A DNA stretch of 64,000 bases from NCBI GenBank assembly GCA_011037195.1, contig JAAEAF010014400.1, positions 62,001-126,000 on the forward strand, read 5' to 3'. The notes beneath the pieces were generated by a model that did no database searches, had not been told where the DNA came from, and was given only the letters and a program-made list of their open reading frames with translations. Position 1 is the first letter of the stretch. Each line of letters starts with the position of its first letter. Origin of the DNA: Triatoma infestans (taxonomy: Eukaryota; Arthropoda; Insecta; Hemiptera; Reduviidae). Positions 1 through 13,500 of the stretch are shown in pieces. Both the position numbers and the translations under genes were made by a program.

Positions 1-840
1 ATTTCTCCTCCACCTCCATACATATATTAGGACAAATGGGTAAAACTGTAATTTTTGTTGAATTTGTCATTTTGCATATAATTGTTTTGAAGGTAAGAGA
101 AAGTCGCCTGAATGATCCAACATCAGATAATTTTCCACCTAAGTTATTAATTTGAGATGACTATTTAGTTCTAGGTATACTTTTATTTATATTTATTTTT
201 GTATTTATTCAAATAAAATTTGTGGCCATTAGTGTTTAAAAATTATTACTTTATAAATAGCATTCTTTAACAAAATCTTATCCTTAATGGATATAAGTCT
301 CAAACAGGGTGCGGGGAAATATGCAGGCTTCGTCGTTCTCTGTGGGCTAACAGGTGACTGTAATAAGTTGAAAAAATAAAACACCAGTATTAGACAACAT
401 GAATTTTTTTTAAATACACCTGAAATTTTAAAAGAGAAACTCATTTCATTTTTTTAATTATTTATTTGATAAAGACCTTCTTTTATTAGGTCAATTATTT
501 TTTCTCTCTTTAAGCGAGGAAATGAAAATAAGATCTCTAATTAGCAGTATCTCTTGTATTAATTGGTAGCCAAAATATTCTGCACTACTTCCACGTTTTC
601 AGCTATTTGTATCTCACAGCTTGTTATTTGGGAGCCCGATTGATTCAGGCGTGGATATTCTAACTTGAGAATTTATTTGTTCTAATGAATAAAATAAAAC
701 TGAAATTTTTAAAATAACGGCAGAATTATCTTGTTTCCTTACTGATTTCAAGGCAGACTTAGATCATCTATAAACCGAAGAGCACGGATAATCAAACTTT
801 TTAATTTATGCTTTTCTTCAAAATGTATTCATGTAATTAA
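1..840. other. AT-rich sequence without recognisable gene
   Basis: Only short, non-homologous reading frames are present. The right part may be unrecognisable 5' sequence of the LINE that becomes readable after 841. Confidence 0.5.
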
Positions 841-1019
841 ACTCTCTTTACTCAGATTCTTTGCTGCAGCTGCTGTTCATTCTAAAAACAGGATCTCGAA
901 GTCTTTTAGATTCTAAGTAGTGTTAGATAAGGGTCTATCCTGAGCAGCGCTCGCTCTAGCGGTTGCGTCGCCCCGGGCAAAAAGAAGCGGTTGCCGCCCC
1001 TTAAGAACGTACTGATCGA

Positions 1020-2060
1020 TTAGAAGTTTGGGATCAGTTAAAAAATTGGGTTTTGAACTACTTCACTCTTGTCGATCGTGTCCAATTGATATTTTTAAAG
1101 TTGCTCTTAAAGCTGCCGCGTCAAGTCCCTAATAGTTTGGTCGCTGGAAGTTTAATGATGGCAAGTGAAAAACAAGATTTTTAATAAATCTATAAGATTC
1201 TGGCTGAACATTTTATCAATGTAAAGCAGCTCACCTCTGAAGGTATGCTATAGAAGACTTGTGAAGCATTTGGATGGTTCTGACATTCCTTTTCACAAGG
1301 TGGCTCTTGTGAAAAAAATGCTTTATTCTATAGGAGCGCAGGACATCTGGGAGGCGCAGCATGCGGTCGTGATCTCTAATAACTTAAAAAATCGTTCTCT
1401 AAACTGATGTCAATGAAGTACTCAACTCTTCATATAACATCCACTGTAGATTGATGTGTCCCTTAGCTAATGGTAGTTCATTTGTAAATATTAGGTGCAA
1501 TATCATTAAAACCAGATTGATAGCTCAAATTAGAGTAGCTAGTGATCGTCACCCCAGGATTTTTTATAATGGAATAGCCTCTTTATTTGATCCTAAAAGA
1601 GTTGCTTTACTTGTGCGGAGGGCAACAATGTTAATATGCACTTTATTTTGGAATGCCATTATTATAAATGTTTGAGAAGGAGGTTGTTAAATAGGTATTT
1701 ACCTCCACACAGTTCTTATGTTTTTGCTAACTTACTAGATATAGAAAATAAAGAAAAGTTAAACCATTTATTTTATTTTATCTCCGAGGCTTTCGAGGAA
1801 ATCGTATACATAGGTTTGCAAAGGAAGGAGATCCCTCAAAATAATTTGTATAAATGAATAAAGTCTATTTAAATCATTGTTACTATCTACTTTATTAATC
1901 AAGTATTTAATTATTTTATTACTTTGAAGATTAAGCTGTAATGTTTATCATGTTTCTTCTTGTGATATTTGTATTTTTTGTTCAGCTTTCAGCAGAGGTC
2001 AATCTCTTGCTATAGAAATGTATAGTTTCTTTAGGCAATAAATAAATAAATATTGAATGA
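1020..2060 (+). mobile_element. LINE 3' end (decayed)
   Basis: Peptide fragments such as VDRVQLIFLKLLLKLP and, at 1636-1857, a 73-aa frame (YLPPHSSYVFANLLDIENKEKLNHLFYF...) resemble the C-terminal tail of the LINE family seen at 21.9-23.3 kb and 49-50.9 kb. It ends in an AATAAATAAATAAATA tail at about 2038-2052, typical of 3' LINE tails. Many stops. Confidence 0.55.
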
Positions 2061-4165
2061 AATTTCTCACGAAATGTTTCAAGCAATTGGACGAGCCATT
2101 TCAAGAGATTTTGAAGCTGCTTTGAAAAGTATATCAAATACAATATTCAATCAAATACCAACAAATGAAATTAACCCGTAAATTTTATTGACAAGATTTA
2201 GATAAAAGTTCTTGAACTGTATATTGGTAGTTACATATAAATGCTTATAAAAATAATGATTATATTATAATTTGAATCTATCCTTCAATAGTCTTTTAAC
2301 ATTGCCTATATGTTTCCTAAATTTCTCATTTTAACATTGCATCTACGTTATTACACAAGATAATTAATATTTGCAGCCCCCCAACAGCTTTCTAGCTGTA
2401 AAACAAATGTAAAAAATCTGAACCCTCTCATGAAAAAGAAAGGAGGGAAAGATATCATGTCAAGCATTATTCCAGAAAAATATCTTGGCAAATAATATGA
2501 TAAGAATTATCTTAATAGCTTGCGCAAGAAATATAATGTAGAACAAAGATAAATAAATATTTGAATTTTATTAATATAATTAATATATTCATCTATTTCT
2601 AGTTTAAAAAATGAAGTGTACGCTTTTTTTTTAATTATAATGTATGTCTAAGTAATTTTTTCAGTTTTTGTGATTTTCTCCATAAAAACACCGACGAATT
2701 TTATTAAATTTGGTGCACTAACAATAAAGTTTGTCGATTACAAATTTGAAAACTGGAGTAAGAGAAACTTGTGTGAATGTTTCACACCAGATTTTTTTTT
2801 GTTTTCTAATTAATACAGTAACTAATTAAAATTAGTATATTTGTAGTTATAAATATGGCCACCAGATAACAACACCTACTAAGAAACCAAATTATTTATG
2901 GTTATATAGTTTGCCACTAGGTGTCACTACTTCCAAAGGTTTTTTTTGGGCTTCCATTACGCTAACCACTTCCTTAAACTATGGAAAAATGGTTTACATC
3001 ATAGGATGGCGCTGTGATCGGGTGGCAAATTTTGGAACTGCAATTCTGTACAATTCTAAAATCTTATGCTTTCTAGCGGCAATTATTTGTACTACTACAA
3101 ATTCTAGGTTAAGTAAGTGCTGTTACCTGGCGGCTAATTCAGAAAGTTAATTTTATTCGTTTTTAAATTTCCTTTTTTATTTCAACTAAAATGTACAATT
3201 TCGATTTTGTTTGTTTGTTTTATAAGAACAATCCTAATCTTTTAGTTTAAACTTCATCTAGAACAATTACATTCTTAAAGCAGTTAGAAAAAAGAAAAAT
3301 TTTATATTTGTTCCTTAGCTAATTATTGAATTATTTGTTAAAGGGGGCTAATTGTGACTCTAAAATTAATTATTTTCTCTTTTATTAAGTTACATGTATT
3401 TATTATATTTAATACCGATTTAAAATATTCTTCCAAATAATTGTGAAGGTGTTCTATCCTGAGACCTATATTGTCCTGCAAATTGCCGTCTCAAGCATTG
3501 CTACTGCATTGATAGAGAACTTGCTTCAAACTTGCTGATTGAATGCAATCTTATTTAGGTAAATAGTGTAATCCTAACCTCCTTTATTTATTTGTAATAC
3601 ATGTCCAATAACCGTTTATTTGCAAATGCATTATGCAATAATTGAATGAAGGGTGATTGTTTTATACCAGATTTCTTTTTCCTAAATCGCGGCAGTAGAC
3701 TAAATAAATTTAGGGATGTCAAATCTAGATTAGAGGGAAAATGCAGACTTGGTCAACAGAGCATCATTTTGATTAGGAACATAATTTTTTTCTTGTACAT
3801 ACTTTATTTGAATCTTATTTTTCGCATTATTTGTTTGTCTCAAAAGTTTTATTTTCGGGACTTTATCAGTCATCAGTTATTTTAGTGGTACTTTAGAGAA
3901 AAGGATATTGTTATTTTTCCCTCAGAAAAATGTGGCAAATAAAAGTGTTAAGAATTTATGTGTAGATAGTATTCAGCATTTAAAGAAAATTGTTGCTGCC
4001 AATTTCGAAAAAATCACGAAAAAGTGAAGAATAAAAAATTTAGTAAAATCACACTGTCGAATGGACTTTGCCGTCTGTGCAATCCAAAAGGTAAATTCTG
4101 GCAAATTGAATTAATTAACTGGTTTTGTCCTTAATTTGTTTGCAAAGTTAAGCTTTTGCACTTCT
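2061..4165. other. AT-rich interval with dispersed-repeat fragments
   Basis: No coding gene. Pieces of a dispersed non-coding family occur at about 2655-2820 (GTGATTTTCTCC, TGTTTCACACCAGATTTTTT) and 3875-4060 (TGGTACTTTAGAG, TTTAAAGAAAAT). Confidence 0.5.
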
Positions 4166-4260
4166 ATGGCCAGTTGCAGCGCCCGCTCTAGCGGTTACGT
4201 CGCCCCTTCATATATATACACTACCGATCAGAAGTTTGGGATCTGCGATGGTGGGAAAGA
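4166..4260 (+). repeat. Second copy of the hAT-like left terminus
   Basis: The segment GCAGCGCCCGCTCTAGCGGT followed by TACGTCGCCCC and then GATCAGAAGTTTGGGATC repeats the left end at 945-1040, including the subterminal block AGAAGTTTGGGATC. No partner right end is visible nearby. Confidence 0.6.
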
Positions 4261-4589
4261 ACGCCAGGGCAGAGGCAGGCTAAATTCTTTGTTAAGACAT
4301 TTACCTACATTCGCCAGGGATTTACTGAAATCATACCATCTCTCTACAACAACATCCTTAAGGTAGACATATTTGTATCCACCCAGCCCTTGTCGTCATC
4401 ATCCTACACAATTTCTCCTGCTAATTCCCTTTCCTCCTATCTATCTATTATTCCCAATAATCCGATGACATTCCAATAATCTTTAAATTTTAATTATTAA
4501 AAAATTTTTAATTAAAAATTACATATATATAAAAATATATTTTTTATATTTGTCCTCCTTTTTAGCCCCTTTACTACCAACAATTCCTA

Positions 4590-4960
4590 ACGAGATATAA
4601 GGATAATAGTGGGTCTACTAAGAGGGCATTGCAGGCGGCTGAATAGGCACATACACCATTTACTACTACCAGACAACCCGTTATGCCGTTTCTGCAGGGC
4701 CGAGAAGCAAACTTCGGCACATGTCCTTTGTGTGTATGTGAGTCGGCCTGGTGAGGACAAGGTTTCTTCAACTCGGGACTACCAATCTCGAAGCCACGAG
4801 CTTCATGACGGAGCCACTTTCAGCTTTGCTAGGCTTGATTAAGAAGGCGAAGCTGACGGATGTCATACCTAGGGGATCCGCAATAGACCTCTCAATGAAG
4901 GTCGCAATGGAATGATGCGTGGCCCTCCCCCATCCAATCTGCCCTTTGAGAAACAACTAC
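4590..4960 (+). mobile_element. LINE C-terminal fragment (R1/Jockey-like tail)
   Basis: The peptide from 4609 (RGHCRRLNRHIHHLLLPDN followed by PLCRFCRAEKQTSAHVLC) matches the post-reverse-transcriptase Cys-His tail common in Jockey/R1-type LINEs (GHCxLNxHL...CRFCxExxETxxHxLC). A frameshift follows, then GLIKKAKLTDVIP. Dead fragment. Confidence 0.7.
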
Positions 4961-5194
4961 CTCTTGGATTTGTTAGTAATTCACAGAGAATGATTTCTTT
5001 CAAATTATTAATGGTGTTTATAGATTAGGACTTTGTACTGTTTGTCAAGAAATCATTATTTACTTACTTTTTATTCTATTTTATTTAATTGGGATTAGTT
5101 CACTCCTTGAGCTTCACGGTTTACGAGTATATCTTCACGATTTACGAGTACATCTTATTGCAACGTTGAATTTTCCTCTTTTGAATTATACAAA

Positions 5195-6353
5195 ATGGAC
5201 AAAGTTAAAGAACTGAGTGTTGCTACCAGAAGTGCAATTTGAACTTTACATAAAATTGGGAATTCTGAACGAAAAATAACTGAACTTAAAATTTCAAAAA
5301 ATGGTGTTCACCGTGCTATCAAACGGTTTAAAAAATATGGTAATCACGGAGATTTACACTTCTCCGGGAGACCAAAATCAACAACCACAGGTGAGGATAA
5401 GTTCATTATTTTATGAAGTAAAAGAAACAGATGATTCACAGTTCCAAATCAGAGGGGAAGTTATTAAAACAAGTTCGAGGCCAATTTCTGTCTCAACTGT
5501 TCGTTCAAAGGCGACTTCGTCAAGCAAACTTAATACGAAGAGTTGAAACGCTGAAACCATTATTAAAGGGTGCAAACAACAAGAAAAGTTCAGAATGGGC
5601 TTGAAATACAAAGACTTCACACTGAAAGGTTGGAGGAACCTTTCAGCTCAGAAAAACTATATCCACAATGCATAATAACCACTGTTATGCACAGAGGGGA
5701 CCCGGTCATGGTTTGGGGATGTTTTTCAGGCAATGGAATAGGTGATCTCCTTCGTATTGACGGGATAATGAAAAAAGAAAATTATAAAAGCATTTTAGAA
5801 AATCATGCTTTCCCTGCGGTAAGCGATTGATTGGGGTAAAAATCATTATGCAACAGGACAGTGACCCTAAACATACTTCCAAATTATGTAGGCAATACCT
5901 TAAGGAAAAAGAAGATGAAAAATATGTGTCAGTATGTTCCGGCCCTTTCAACCCCCGTCTTGAATCCAATTGAACTTTTGTGGGATGAGCTAGATGGAAA
6001 AGTTCGTATCAAGTGCTCTAATTCTCCAGACGTTCTGTAGCAAGTACTGTACAGTGTGTGTGAGAATTCGAAACAATCAATAAATTGATTGAGAGAATGC
6101 CTAGAATTATAAGAGAAGTAATTAAGCGGAGAGGTGGTCCCTTTGATTAAAAAGCCGTTTAGTCGAAATTTATTTTTGGGAAAGATTTACACTTTGTAAT
6201 GAATTTGTTATCGTTTATATTATTGTATATGGATTAAATATAACATTTTTGAATTACTGACATTTTATTTATTCATAACAAATCATTAAATTAACAAAAA
6301 TAAATATAATACATTTTTATTGTAGGAGGTCGAAACTTTTTACCAGCAGTGTA
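5195..6353 (+). pseudogene. Tc1-type transposase, multiply frameshifted and stopped
   Basis: MDKVKELSVATRSAI opens a helix-turn-helix region followed by a stop. The catalytic core is recognisable: PVMVWGCFSGNGIGDLLRIDG around 5700-5762, then QQDSDPKHTS around 5848-5878. A C-terminal IERMPRIIREVIKRRGG follows near 6090-6137. The right end 6322-6353 (GGAGGTCGAAACTTTTTACC, then AGCAGTGTA) looks like a Tc1 terminus. No matching left terminus was found. At least five stops or frameshifts. Confidence 0.8.
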
Positions 6354-7140
6354 TAAATTTGTTTAAGCAAGTCTATGCAGTTCAAACATAAGCTGAAGCA
6401 GCACTCTATTTGCGTGCTAATGCTATTCTGTTCAGAGAAGTACATATATGTTTGCTCAAACAAGTTCAGGCATCGTCCTTTACAAACTCTGCGATAATTA
6501 TTCAATAATAGTGTAAATATTTTTAGCCTTAAGGCATAAACAATATAAATACACTACCCACTATAAATTTTTAGCGAATGAAAAAATCGATTAGTGAAAT
6601 TTGAGTATTTAACACAAAAATATGTTTACCCCTAGAGCGGGCCCTATCCTGAGCCCGATCGCTTTTTCACGATTCTTTATGATTTGCTCTTGCTTGGAAA
6701 CGCAGAGTTTGGATTGGTGGTACAGTGATTAAACTTCTTATATATGCGGAGACGTAGCACTCTTACACGAAAATCCAATGAGAATTCAGAGAAATATTGT
6801 GGTCGGAAGGGATTACCAGTGAATATGAAAAAATAAAAAATTATTGAATTTAGGAAAGAGGGTAGTTTTGCTGGTAGAGAGGAATGGTTTTCAGATGGAG
6901 ACTATCAATAAATACAAGTATTTGAGCATGAATTCAACTGCTCATCTTTTTACTGCTATAAATCTTAAGGAGAATGTCTTTGCACGAAATTAGTACTGAG
7001 TAAGTCATAGCAGTTTCCCAAAATCTAGAACCTCTTGTCTCAAAATTTCTGGTGTTTAATGCTGTCCTGCGTTCCTAACGGTTGTTATGGGGCTCAAATC
7101 TGGCGTGATATTATTAAAAAGCTTCTTGCGCGAATTTCTA

Positions 7141-10100
7141 CATATAGACTGGCGTTGAAAGATTGATAATATTTATTATGTCTTTACTTTAAATATATTC
7201 AAAAAAAATTTAAATTTTCAGAAGCTTAGACTCTTTGAAATGCTCTTACTCTTGAAATAATACAGCGAAAAACTTAATGGTTTAAAAACTGGATACAACT
7301 TACACAGAGATATTCCTTGAGAAAGTGATATCTACCATCAATTCTGTATATGTAATTTGTATTTCAGTATTTTGTAAATAATTGTATACAGTTTATACTT
7401 GATATACAACACATTAATATTGTATAGGGCACATGGAAAATAAAATCTCCCCCAGGAAAGGTTACTTTCAAGGGGAAAACTTTAGAAATAAAAATCACTT
7501 GTTTAAAAAAAATCTGGTGACAAAACACTCAACATGATTTTCTTTTAATCTAATTAATATAATTTCCTTAAGAAATTTTGTTTAAAATTGCAATATTTTA
7601 ATATTAAAATGTTTAATAGGGCTGGCCATAAAAATGGTGGGTGGAGATTTTACTTGTATGACAGTGGCCTCATGTGGAAGCGCTCTACTCAAATCAAAAC
7701 CAACAAAGCAAATTAAAACTGACTCTGCCCTCTAATATAAATGGGATAATTTCAAACAAATCTTGTATTTCCAGTGATAACACAATTTCGAATGTCTGGT
7801 ACTATGGCAGCAATACTTAATAAGTAAAAAAAAAAAAAAACAATTGATTAATTATTTTGCGCACGAATTTCCTATTTTGCGATTTTCATATGATATCTAA
7901 ATAAATATCTGATAATTATTTGTACCGGGGATAACAAGATTGCAGCCTTCCTGGATATCGCAAAATACTGCTATAGAAGGTTAGGTTCTTCTAAACGAGA
8001 AATTAAGTTTAAACTTCTCTAATTTTTTTTTATCTAGAGCTATTTTATTCACTCCATAATCAAAGAAAGAGGTCATTTACTAATAATTTTGTTCTTACTG
8101 AGAGGAATTAAAACATGAAATTTTATGTGGAAACTCAGAATTTAGTAAAAGAAAATAATAACGATCAAGGAATTTTGAGTTTAGTAAGGGTTTTATGATA
8201 AAATATAGAGAATGCAATTTTAAAAGTGTAATTTACAAATGCTTTCAATGTAACAAATTGACATATATATATATAATTATTTATAGATTTTTGTACATAA
8301 AAATAACTTTTAGTATCTCAAATTTTTACTTACTTTATTATGTAATATTTTTATATATACATATATATTTGAACCTGGATAAAATTTATCTAGCAAATCA
8401 ACGTACAAGTGTAAAAATATTTAATGTGGTCGGTAAGTAACAATTTACAGCTACTATTTTTTTTTTTTTTTTTTTCTTTCTTGATGCTTCATCATAAAAT
8501 AATAAATAATAAAATATATATTTATTTGTGTGTGGATACTTCAAAAAAAATTTTTTTTTACCTCGAAGTGTTTTAACATTTTAGATATGTACATACATTT
8601 AATTCATTATTAAAAAATGAATGCATGAAAAAAAAAAAAAAAAAAAAAAAAAACAAGATAAAAGAAGAAAATAACGTAATATTTACAATAAAAATGATGG
8701 AGATCTTTACGCTAACCGATTATATTAATTGCCAGCCGCGCGATAGTTTGGTTAACTGGTTCATATTTAAGCGTTTATGCACAGTTGTTACTTCATATTA
8801 TGGCTAACATTGAAGCGAACCTGAGTCTTTTCTGCTGGAAGGAATAGCTTGCCTTCAATTGCAACCCATTAAACAACTTAAGCACCTTATCATACAGAAG
8901 TCATTGAAGCTGTTGAATAGATGGTTGGGTATAACAGTGTAAGATAATATCTGAGAATGTACCCGTATTATAGCATGCTTCTCTACCTTTTATTTCTGAA
9001 TCGCTTCTTCGAATTTTTCTAAACCGTCAGAGACTGATTCATCAACTTTTAATGTTTCTATCACACATTACACGACCTATCTATCTAAGGGAATGATTAT
9101 ATCTCTTGATTGAAAATATATTACTTTTAGTCTTGCGAAGCCTTTTATCATATAAATACACAAGGGGACTAACTTCCTCATACAATGTGCGGTGACAGAA
9201 ACTTTAAACTTGGAAGTCATTGTGAGAAATAAAGCAATGAGAAGTTCCCTATAATGGATATATTCTTAAGGTAATCATCGAAACTATCAATCCAAATAAT
9301 AATAATAATTATTAACTATTTTAGAAATAAGCTCATATCTTTATATAATTAAAAACATTTTCTCTCGTTATGCACAAAATATAGTTTCTTTCCTCTCATC
9401 ATCTATCTTCTATAGTTGATAATAAAAACAAAGTCACGATATTAGGTATAAATCATGACAATTTTACAAAACAGAGGATTTATATGAAAACCAATGAATC
9501 ACCGCGTGTTTTGCTTTTTGAATGGCCATTAAAACCCCCAAAGATAATTACTTTAAAACAAAAAGCGGACAAACTGAAAAACTCGATGAAATGTTGTATA
9601 TTTCGATGAGTTCAGGATCTGATTAAGCTATGTTACTTTGGGAAAGACGTGTCTGAAACCAGTACGATATAGAAGAGTTAGCAAACGAACGGTTGCTAAA
9701 TTGCTTTATTTAACATCAAAAACTGCTAGAAGTTTTTGTATGGGTATGCTCTTATTTTGAAAGCAAGCGTTTTACTGCCTGTCAAACTGTTGTGCACAAC
9801 AACTGTATATAAACGCACAGCTTAAATATTGGAATAATTTCAAAATTTCCTATCAAAATTTGTAACTTAAATGCATTGAACAATCTTTGGCAACGAATGT
9901 GTCTTAAATTCTTTAATTTTTTTTTTTTTTTTTTGCAATTCAAACAAACGATATGTTCTCACAAAAGACAATATGTGTTATTTATAATATAAAAAAATAG
10001 ACTTTTATGTTTTGTGAAGACAAATCGTGGTTGATGAATAGAAGATTTAATAGAAAAAAAAACACCAACGGAGCCAAAGATGAATTATTATTATTTTTTG

Positions 10101-10500
10101 AATCAATTTTAATAGTATCTCATATTTAAAACTTTGAAGGCTTAAATGTTATCATTCATCATTTTAAATAAATAACAATAACCTGTACATTTAATAAAAT
10201 CACCCAACAAATGAAGGAAAAAATATAAAATAAAATGAACAAAGCTTTAAAAGCTTTCATCTCTTTCTGAAAAAAAAAACAAACAAAAAAATCTTTTTCT
10301 TTTTTCAAGGATGAAACAATCATTAATAAATTAATTATAAACCTAAAACTTTTTGTTTCTTTACAAAAATGTTTCTTTTGTTTATATATTTTTAGTTAAA
10401 AAACTGTCTTTTTTTTTTATTTAAAAAAAAAGTACAGGGAGTTATTTACACGGGGGGGGGGGCACAAATTCCATTGTCTTTTTCTTCCTTGCGTTTTCCT
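7141..10500. other. AT-rich intergenic DNA, nothing recognisable
   Basis: Long A/T runs (8457-8475, 8627-8653, 9919-9934), short non-homologous frames and a G10 run at 10452-10461. The end overlaps the Rad21 3' UTR. I see no gene, RNA or transposon protein here. Confidence 0.5.
10417..10422 (-). terminator. Possible polyadenylation signal of Rad21
   Basis: AATAAA on the minus strand, about 80 bp past the Rad21 stop codon at 10501-10503. The region is A/T-rich, so the hexamer may be fortuitous. Confidence 0.35.
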
Positions 10501-13500
10501 TTATAATGTTGGATTTTCAAAATTTGGCCCCTTTTCTATTAGTATATCAGCATACGACTGATCTTGTTCTAATTCAACCACTTGGAATTTTTTCAACATT
10601 AATAATGAATAAAATTTTTGGGCAGCCTGTGGAAAAAAATAAATAAATAAATAAATAGTGTATCTAACAATATTAAAATATATTTCGTAAAAATATTCTT
10701 TAAAAAAATTACTCCTACGACTTCTCTAAACTACATTCTCCCCGCAGGAGAAGTAGAGGTTCTTCAACAATGGACCTTGGCATCCCTGCGGACACATGAT
10801 ACATTTCATTGATGCCCCAAACATAAGGGAGTGGGGGCTTAGAAGTGATTGATATGTGCAACTTGTAGATTGTTGTAGGGGATTATTACATTGCTACCTG
10901 AAAGATCTATTGTGCCTCCCGGAGCCTTCTCAGCGCACTGCCGGCCCCAAGCAGTGTTCTCTAGCTACAGACAACCCTACCCATTACCGGACAGTGAGTT
11001 GTAGAGGCTCCTAGAAAGAGAAAATCTAAGGGCAGCAGCTGGACTGGAACCCGGCACCTCGGCGATGTTAGTTCAGCGCGCTACCGCCGAGCTAATCCCT
11101 TCCTTCTTCCTTGGCTTAAGCCAATTAACAAGGCTCGGAGACCCTAGTTTGTGTACTGTGTTTGTCCTTATCTTTAAAGAGTCGAGTATAATATGTAGTT
11201 TAAGTGTATTGTGTACTATTCTGACGAAGTGCTTGCATGCAGTACACTAAGCTGTGATAGCCCATGTGTAGTTAACTGCATGCAACAGATACCCCTAGAG
11301 GGCAAAATGTGCAACATACTTAGCGTACACCATTAGCTGGTAAACTCACTCACTTTAACACACTGTATACTTTATAGACGATTATATTCTACATATAAAC
11401 GGTGACCTATGAAAGCCTTGGGGAAGTCAGTCTTGTCAAGAGTATTTTTTTTTTGTATCTGGGGAGATAATATGGATGTCTGTATATATTGTACTTAATG
11501 ACAATTGTTACGAGCCGACTTGAGAAAAGTGTGAAGTGGTGAAAAAAAATTATATTGACAAAACTGGGTTTCTACAAATTCGGGGAATTTGATCAACAAA
11601 CCTTAATAAACGTCGTTAGGATTGTGTTTCTCTTTTTTCGTGCAGAAAATGCCATAATATAACTTACAATGATCTAACCGACTCAAAGAGCTATATAATA
11701 GATTGGTAAATTAATGAAACTATTAGGAATTTTGATACTGAGCTAACGATAAGGAAAGAATTACTATATTCTTCCTAATACAATTTAGGTATAGTGCTTA
11801 AAAACTGCTGTAATCTTTCTCTGCTATCCTTTTTGACTTGTTATCAAGTTTTCATGCTCAGTTTTGGTTACAATGTTTAGTCGCTTGAAGGATTAGATTT
11901 AGATTGTTATATAGGGGATTATTGCACTGCGACCTGAAAGATCTACTGTGCCCCCGGAGCCTTCTCAGTGCACTGCCGCCCTCTGAGCAAAGTTTTCTAG
12001 CTACAGACAACACTGCCGGGCTCCTAAGGAAGAGAAAATTTAAGAGCAGCATGCCGGATTCGAACCCGGGACCTCCGCGTTGCTAGTCCAGCGCGCTACC
12101 AGTAAGCTAATCTCTTCCCTCTCCCTTGACTTGCGCCAGTTGACTAGGCACGAGACCCTAGTTTGTGTAATGTATTTGTCCTTGTCTGTAAAGTGTATAG
12201 TTATGTAGTTTAAGTGTATTTTATACTTTTCTGACGAAGTGAATTGACTACTGAGCTGTGATAACCTGTGGGGTCGCTACTCCTTAAGTAACTGCATGCG
12301 GGATTTTAAGGATTAAATACGTGCCCAAATAAATTATGTTAAGGAGGACTTCAGGTTTACGCGTTGGAATACTGTAAGCGCAACTCTCGGCACTCCCACA
12401 ATTTTCTACAATCAATTGTACCTGATAAATATTACAAATAAAAAGGGGGCATGTCCCTTTCATTTTTCTATACTTAGTTATATAAAGTTTAAAGAAAACC
12501 GTTGGTGACGTTATGTGGGAAGGAAAAAAAAAATTCTGAGAACACACACGTAACTTTCTCTTACGGCAGTTAGAGAAACTCTTATATAGTTTAATAAATG
12601 ACAATTTTTTCTTCCAAACATTAGTTTTACTAAATGTTTACTTGTCTTCAATTTTACATTAATGAGAGAATCTAAATTTAATAAAATGACTATATTAGAG
12701 GAAAGCACAACCACAACCCCTTCCAGACTTTTTTAAATAAACTTTCTAGGGAAGAAGTTTCAAACAAGAATTATTAGTTTTCATTGTTGTGCAATTTTTT
12801 CTATAAAATACGAATACTTGTTAGAAAACTAAATTTAATGAAATGAATTTTTATGGAGAAAATCTAGAAAAAACAAAAAAAAAAACAGTGAACTGTTCAG
12901 TAAAAAACATTCCGGTTAAGTGATTTTCATCAAATATGGAAATCTAGCAATGCTTTACTGTTTTTTTAATATTATGTAAATGGTAAAACATTCTATTAAA
13001 ATGGTACTTAGTGGAAAACTTAACGCTACTGATCTGTGTAAACTGCCATTAGTGAAAATCAAGTGAGTGTTTCACACCAGATTTTTTTTCAGTTTATGAA
13101 GAACACATCAAAAAAAAGGAAATATCTCAGTCAATGCAAGCAAACTTAATAGTCCGTTTGGATACACCATGAGATCTGAAAACGATTAAGTTTTAATAAA
13201 AAAAACATATATATTACTATTATTTTGTTTCCTAAATCGATTTCAGGGAACTCAGGTTGGCTTCAGTTTCCCATATAAAATAACAGTTAATAAATTGCTC
13301 ATAGGGTTTCCATCAAATTTTCGCAATTAAGTTTCATCGGAAATAATCTCGAAAACAGGAAAAAAAAAAAACACAGATACCTCGAACTTGATATTCCGTT
13401 TAGCGGATTATCTTTGCATCTTACATAATTCAAATTCTCTAAAGCCTTACTAGAATATCAAATGTAAAAAAATCTATTATCTGGAAATAGACTATGGAAT

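Larger units (their letters stand above)
946..6646. mobile_element. hAT-like element with degenerate terminal repeats and 8-bp duplication
   Basis: The left end CAGCGCTCGCTCTAGCGG (from 945) and the inverted right end TAGGGCCCGCTCTAGGGG (from 6646 leftwards) form an imperfect terminal inverted repeat. The flanks share TCCTGAGC (938-945 and 6647-6654); the shared string extends to 11 bp. A CAG start and an 8-bp duplication fit the hAT superfamily. No hAT transposase survives inside. The interior holds a LINE tail, a second left-end copy, another LINE tail and a Tc1 copy. Confidence 0.6.
841..7140 (+). mobile_element. Decayed LINE reverse transcriptase split by a 5.7-kb insertion
   Basis: The left part (841-945) reads, in a frame with stops, towards the reverse transcriptase motif SSVR-GSILS, the GVRQGxxLSP box. 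The right part (6655-7140) continues in the same frame with PIAFS, then VALLHENPMRIQRNI, a remnant of the YADD box region, and YKYLSMNSTAHLFTAINLKENVF. It resembles the better-preserved minus-strand LINE at 21524-23277, with the same order of motifs. The two parts are separated by the hAT-like element at about 946-6646. Not functional. Confidence 0.7.
10865..12270. repeat. Pair of ~400-bp direct repeats, each containing a SINE
   Basis: About 10865-11275 and 11886-12270 share not only the SINE but a further ~170 bp beyond its head (CGAGACCCTAGTTTGTGTA-like block, TTTGTCCTT, TGTAGTTTAAGTGTATT, TTCTGACGAAGTG, AGCTGTGATA). The repeat unit is therefore larger than the SINE, and the copies are about 1 kb apart in the same orientation. 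Confidence 0.7.

Noticed and set aside
5301..5830. Intact transposase gene
   Set aside because: Stops and frameshifts separate the DNA-binding and catalytic pieces. The copy is dead.
8195..8807. Small plus-strand frames of 60-81 codons
   Set aside because: They are AT-rich, rich in Ile/Tyr/Lys, and one begins in a poly-A run. No homology or splice context.
12050..12118. Possible tRNA gene on the minus strand
   Set aside because: Box A and box B are good, but the acceptor stem does not close and the SINE body follows directly, as in other copies.
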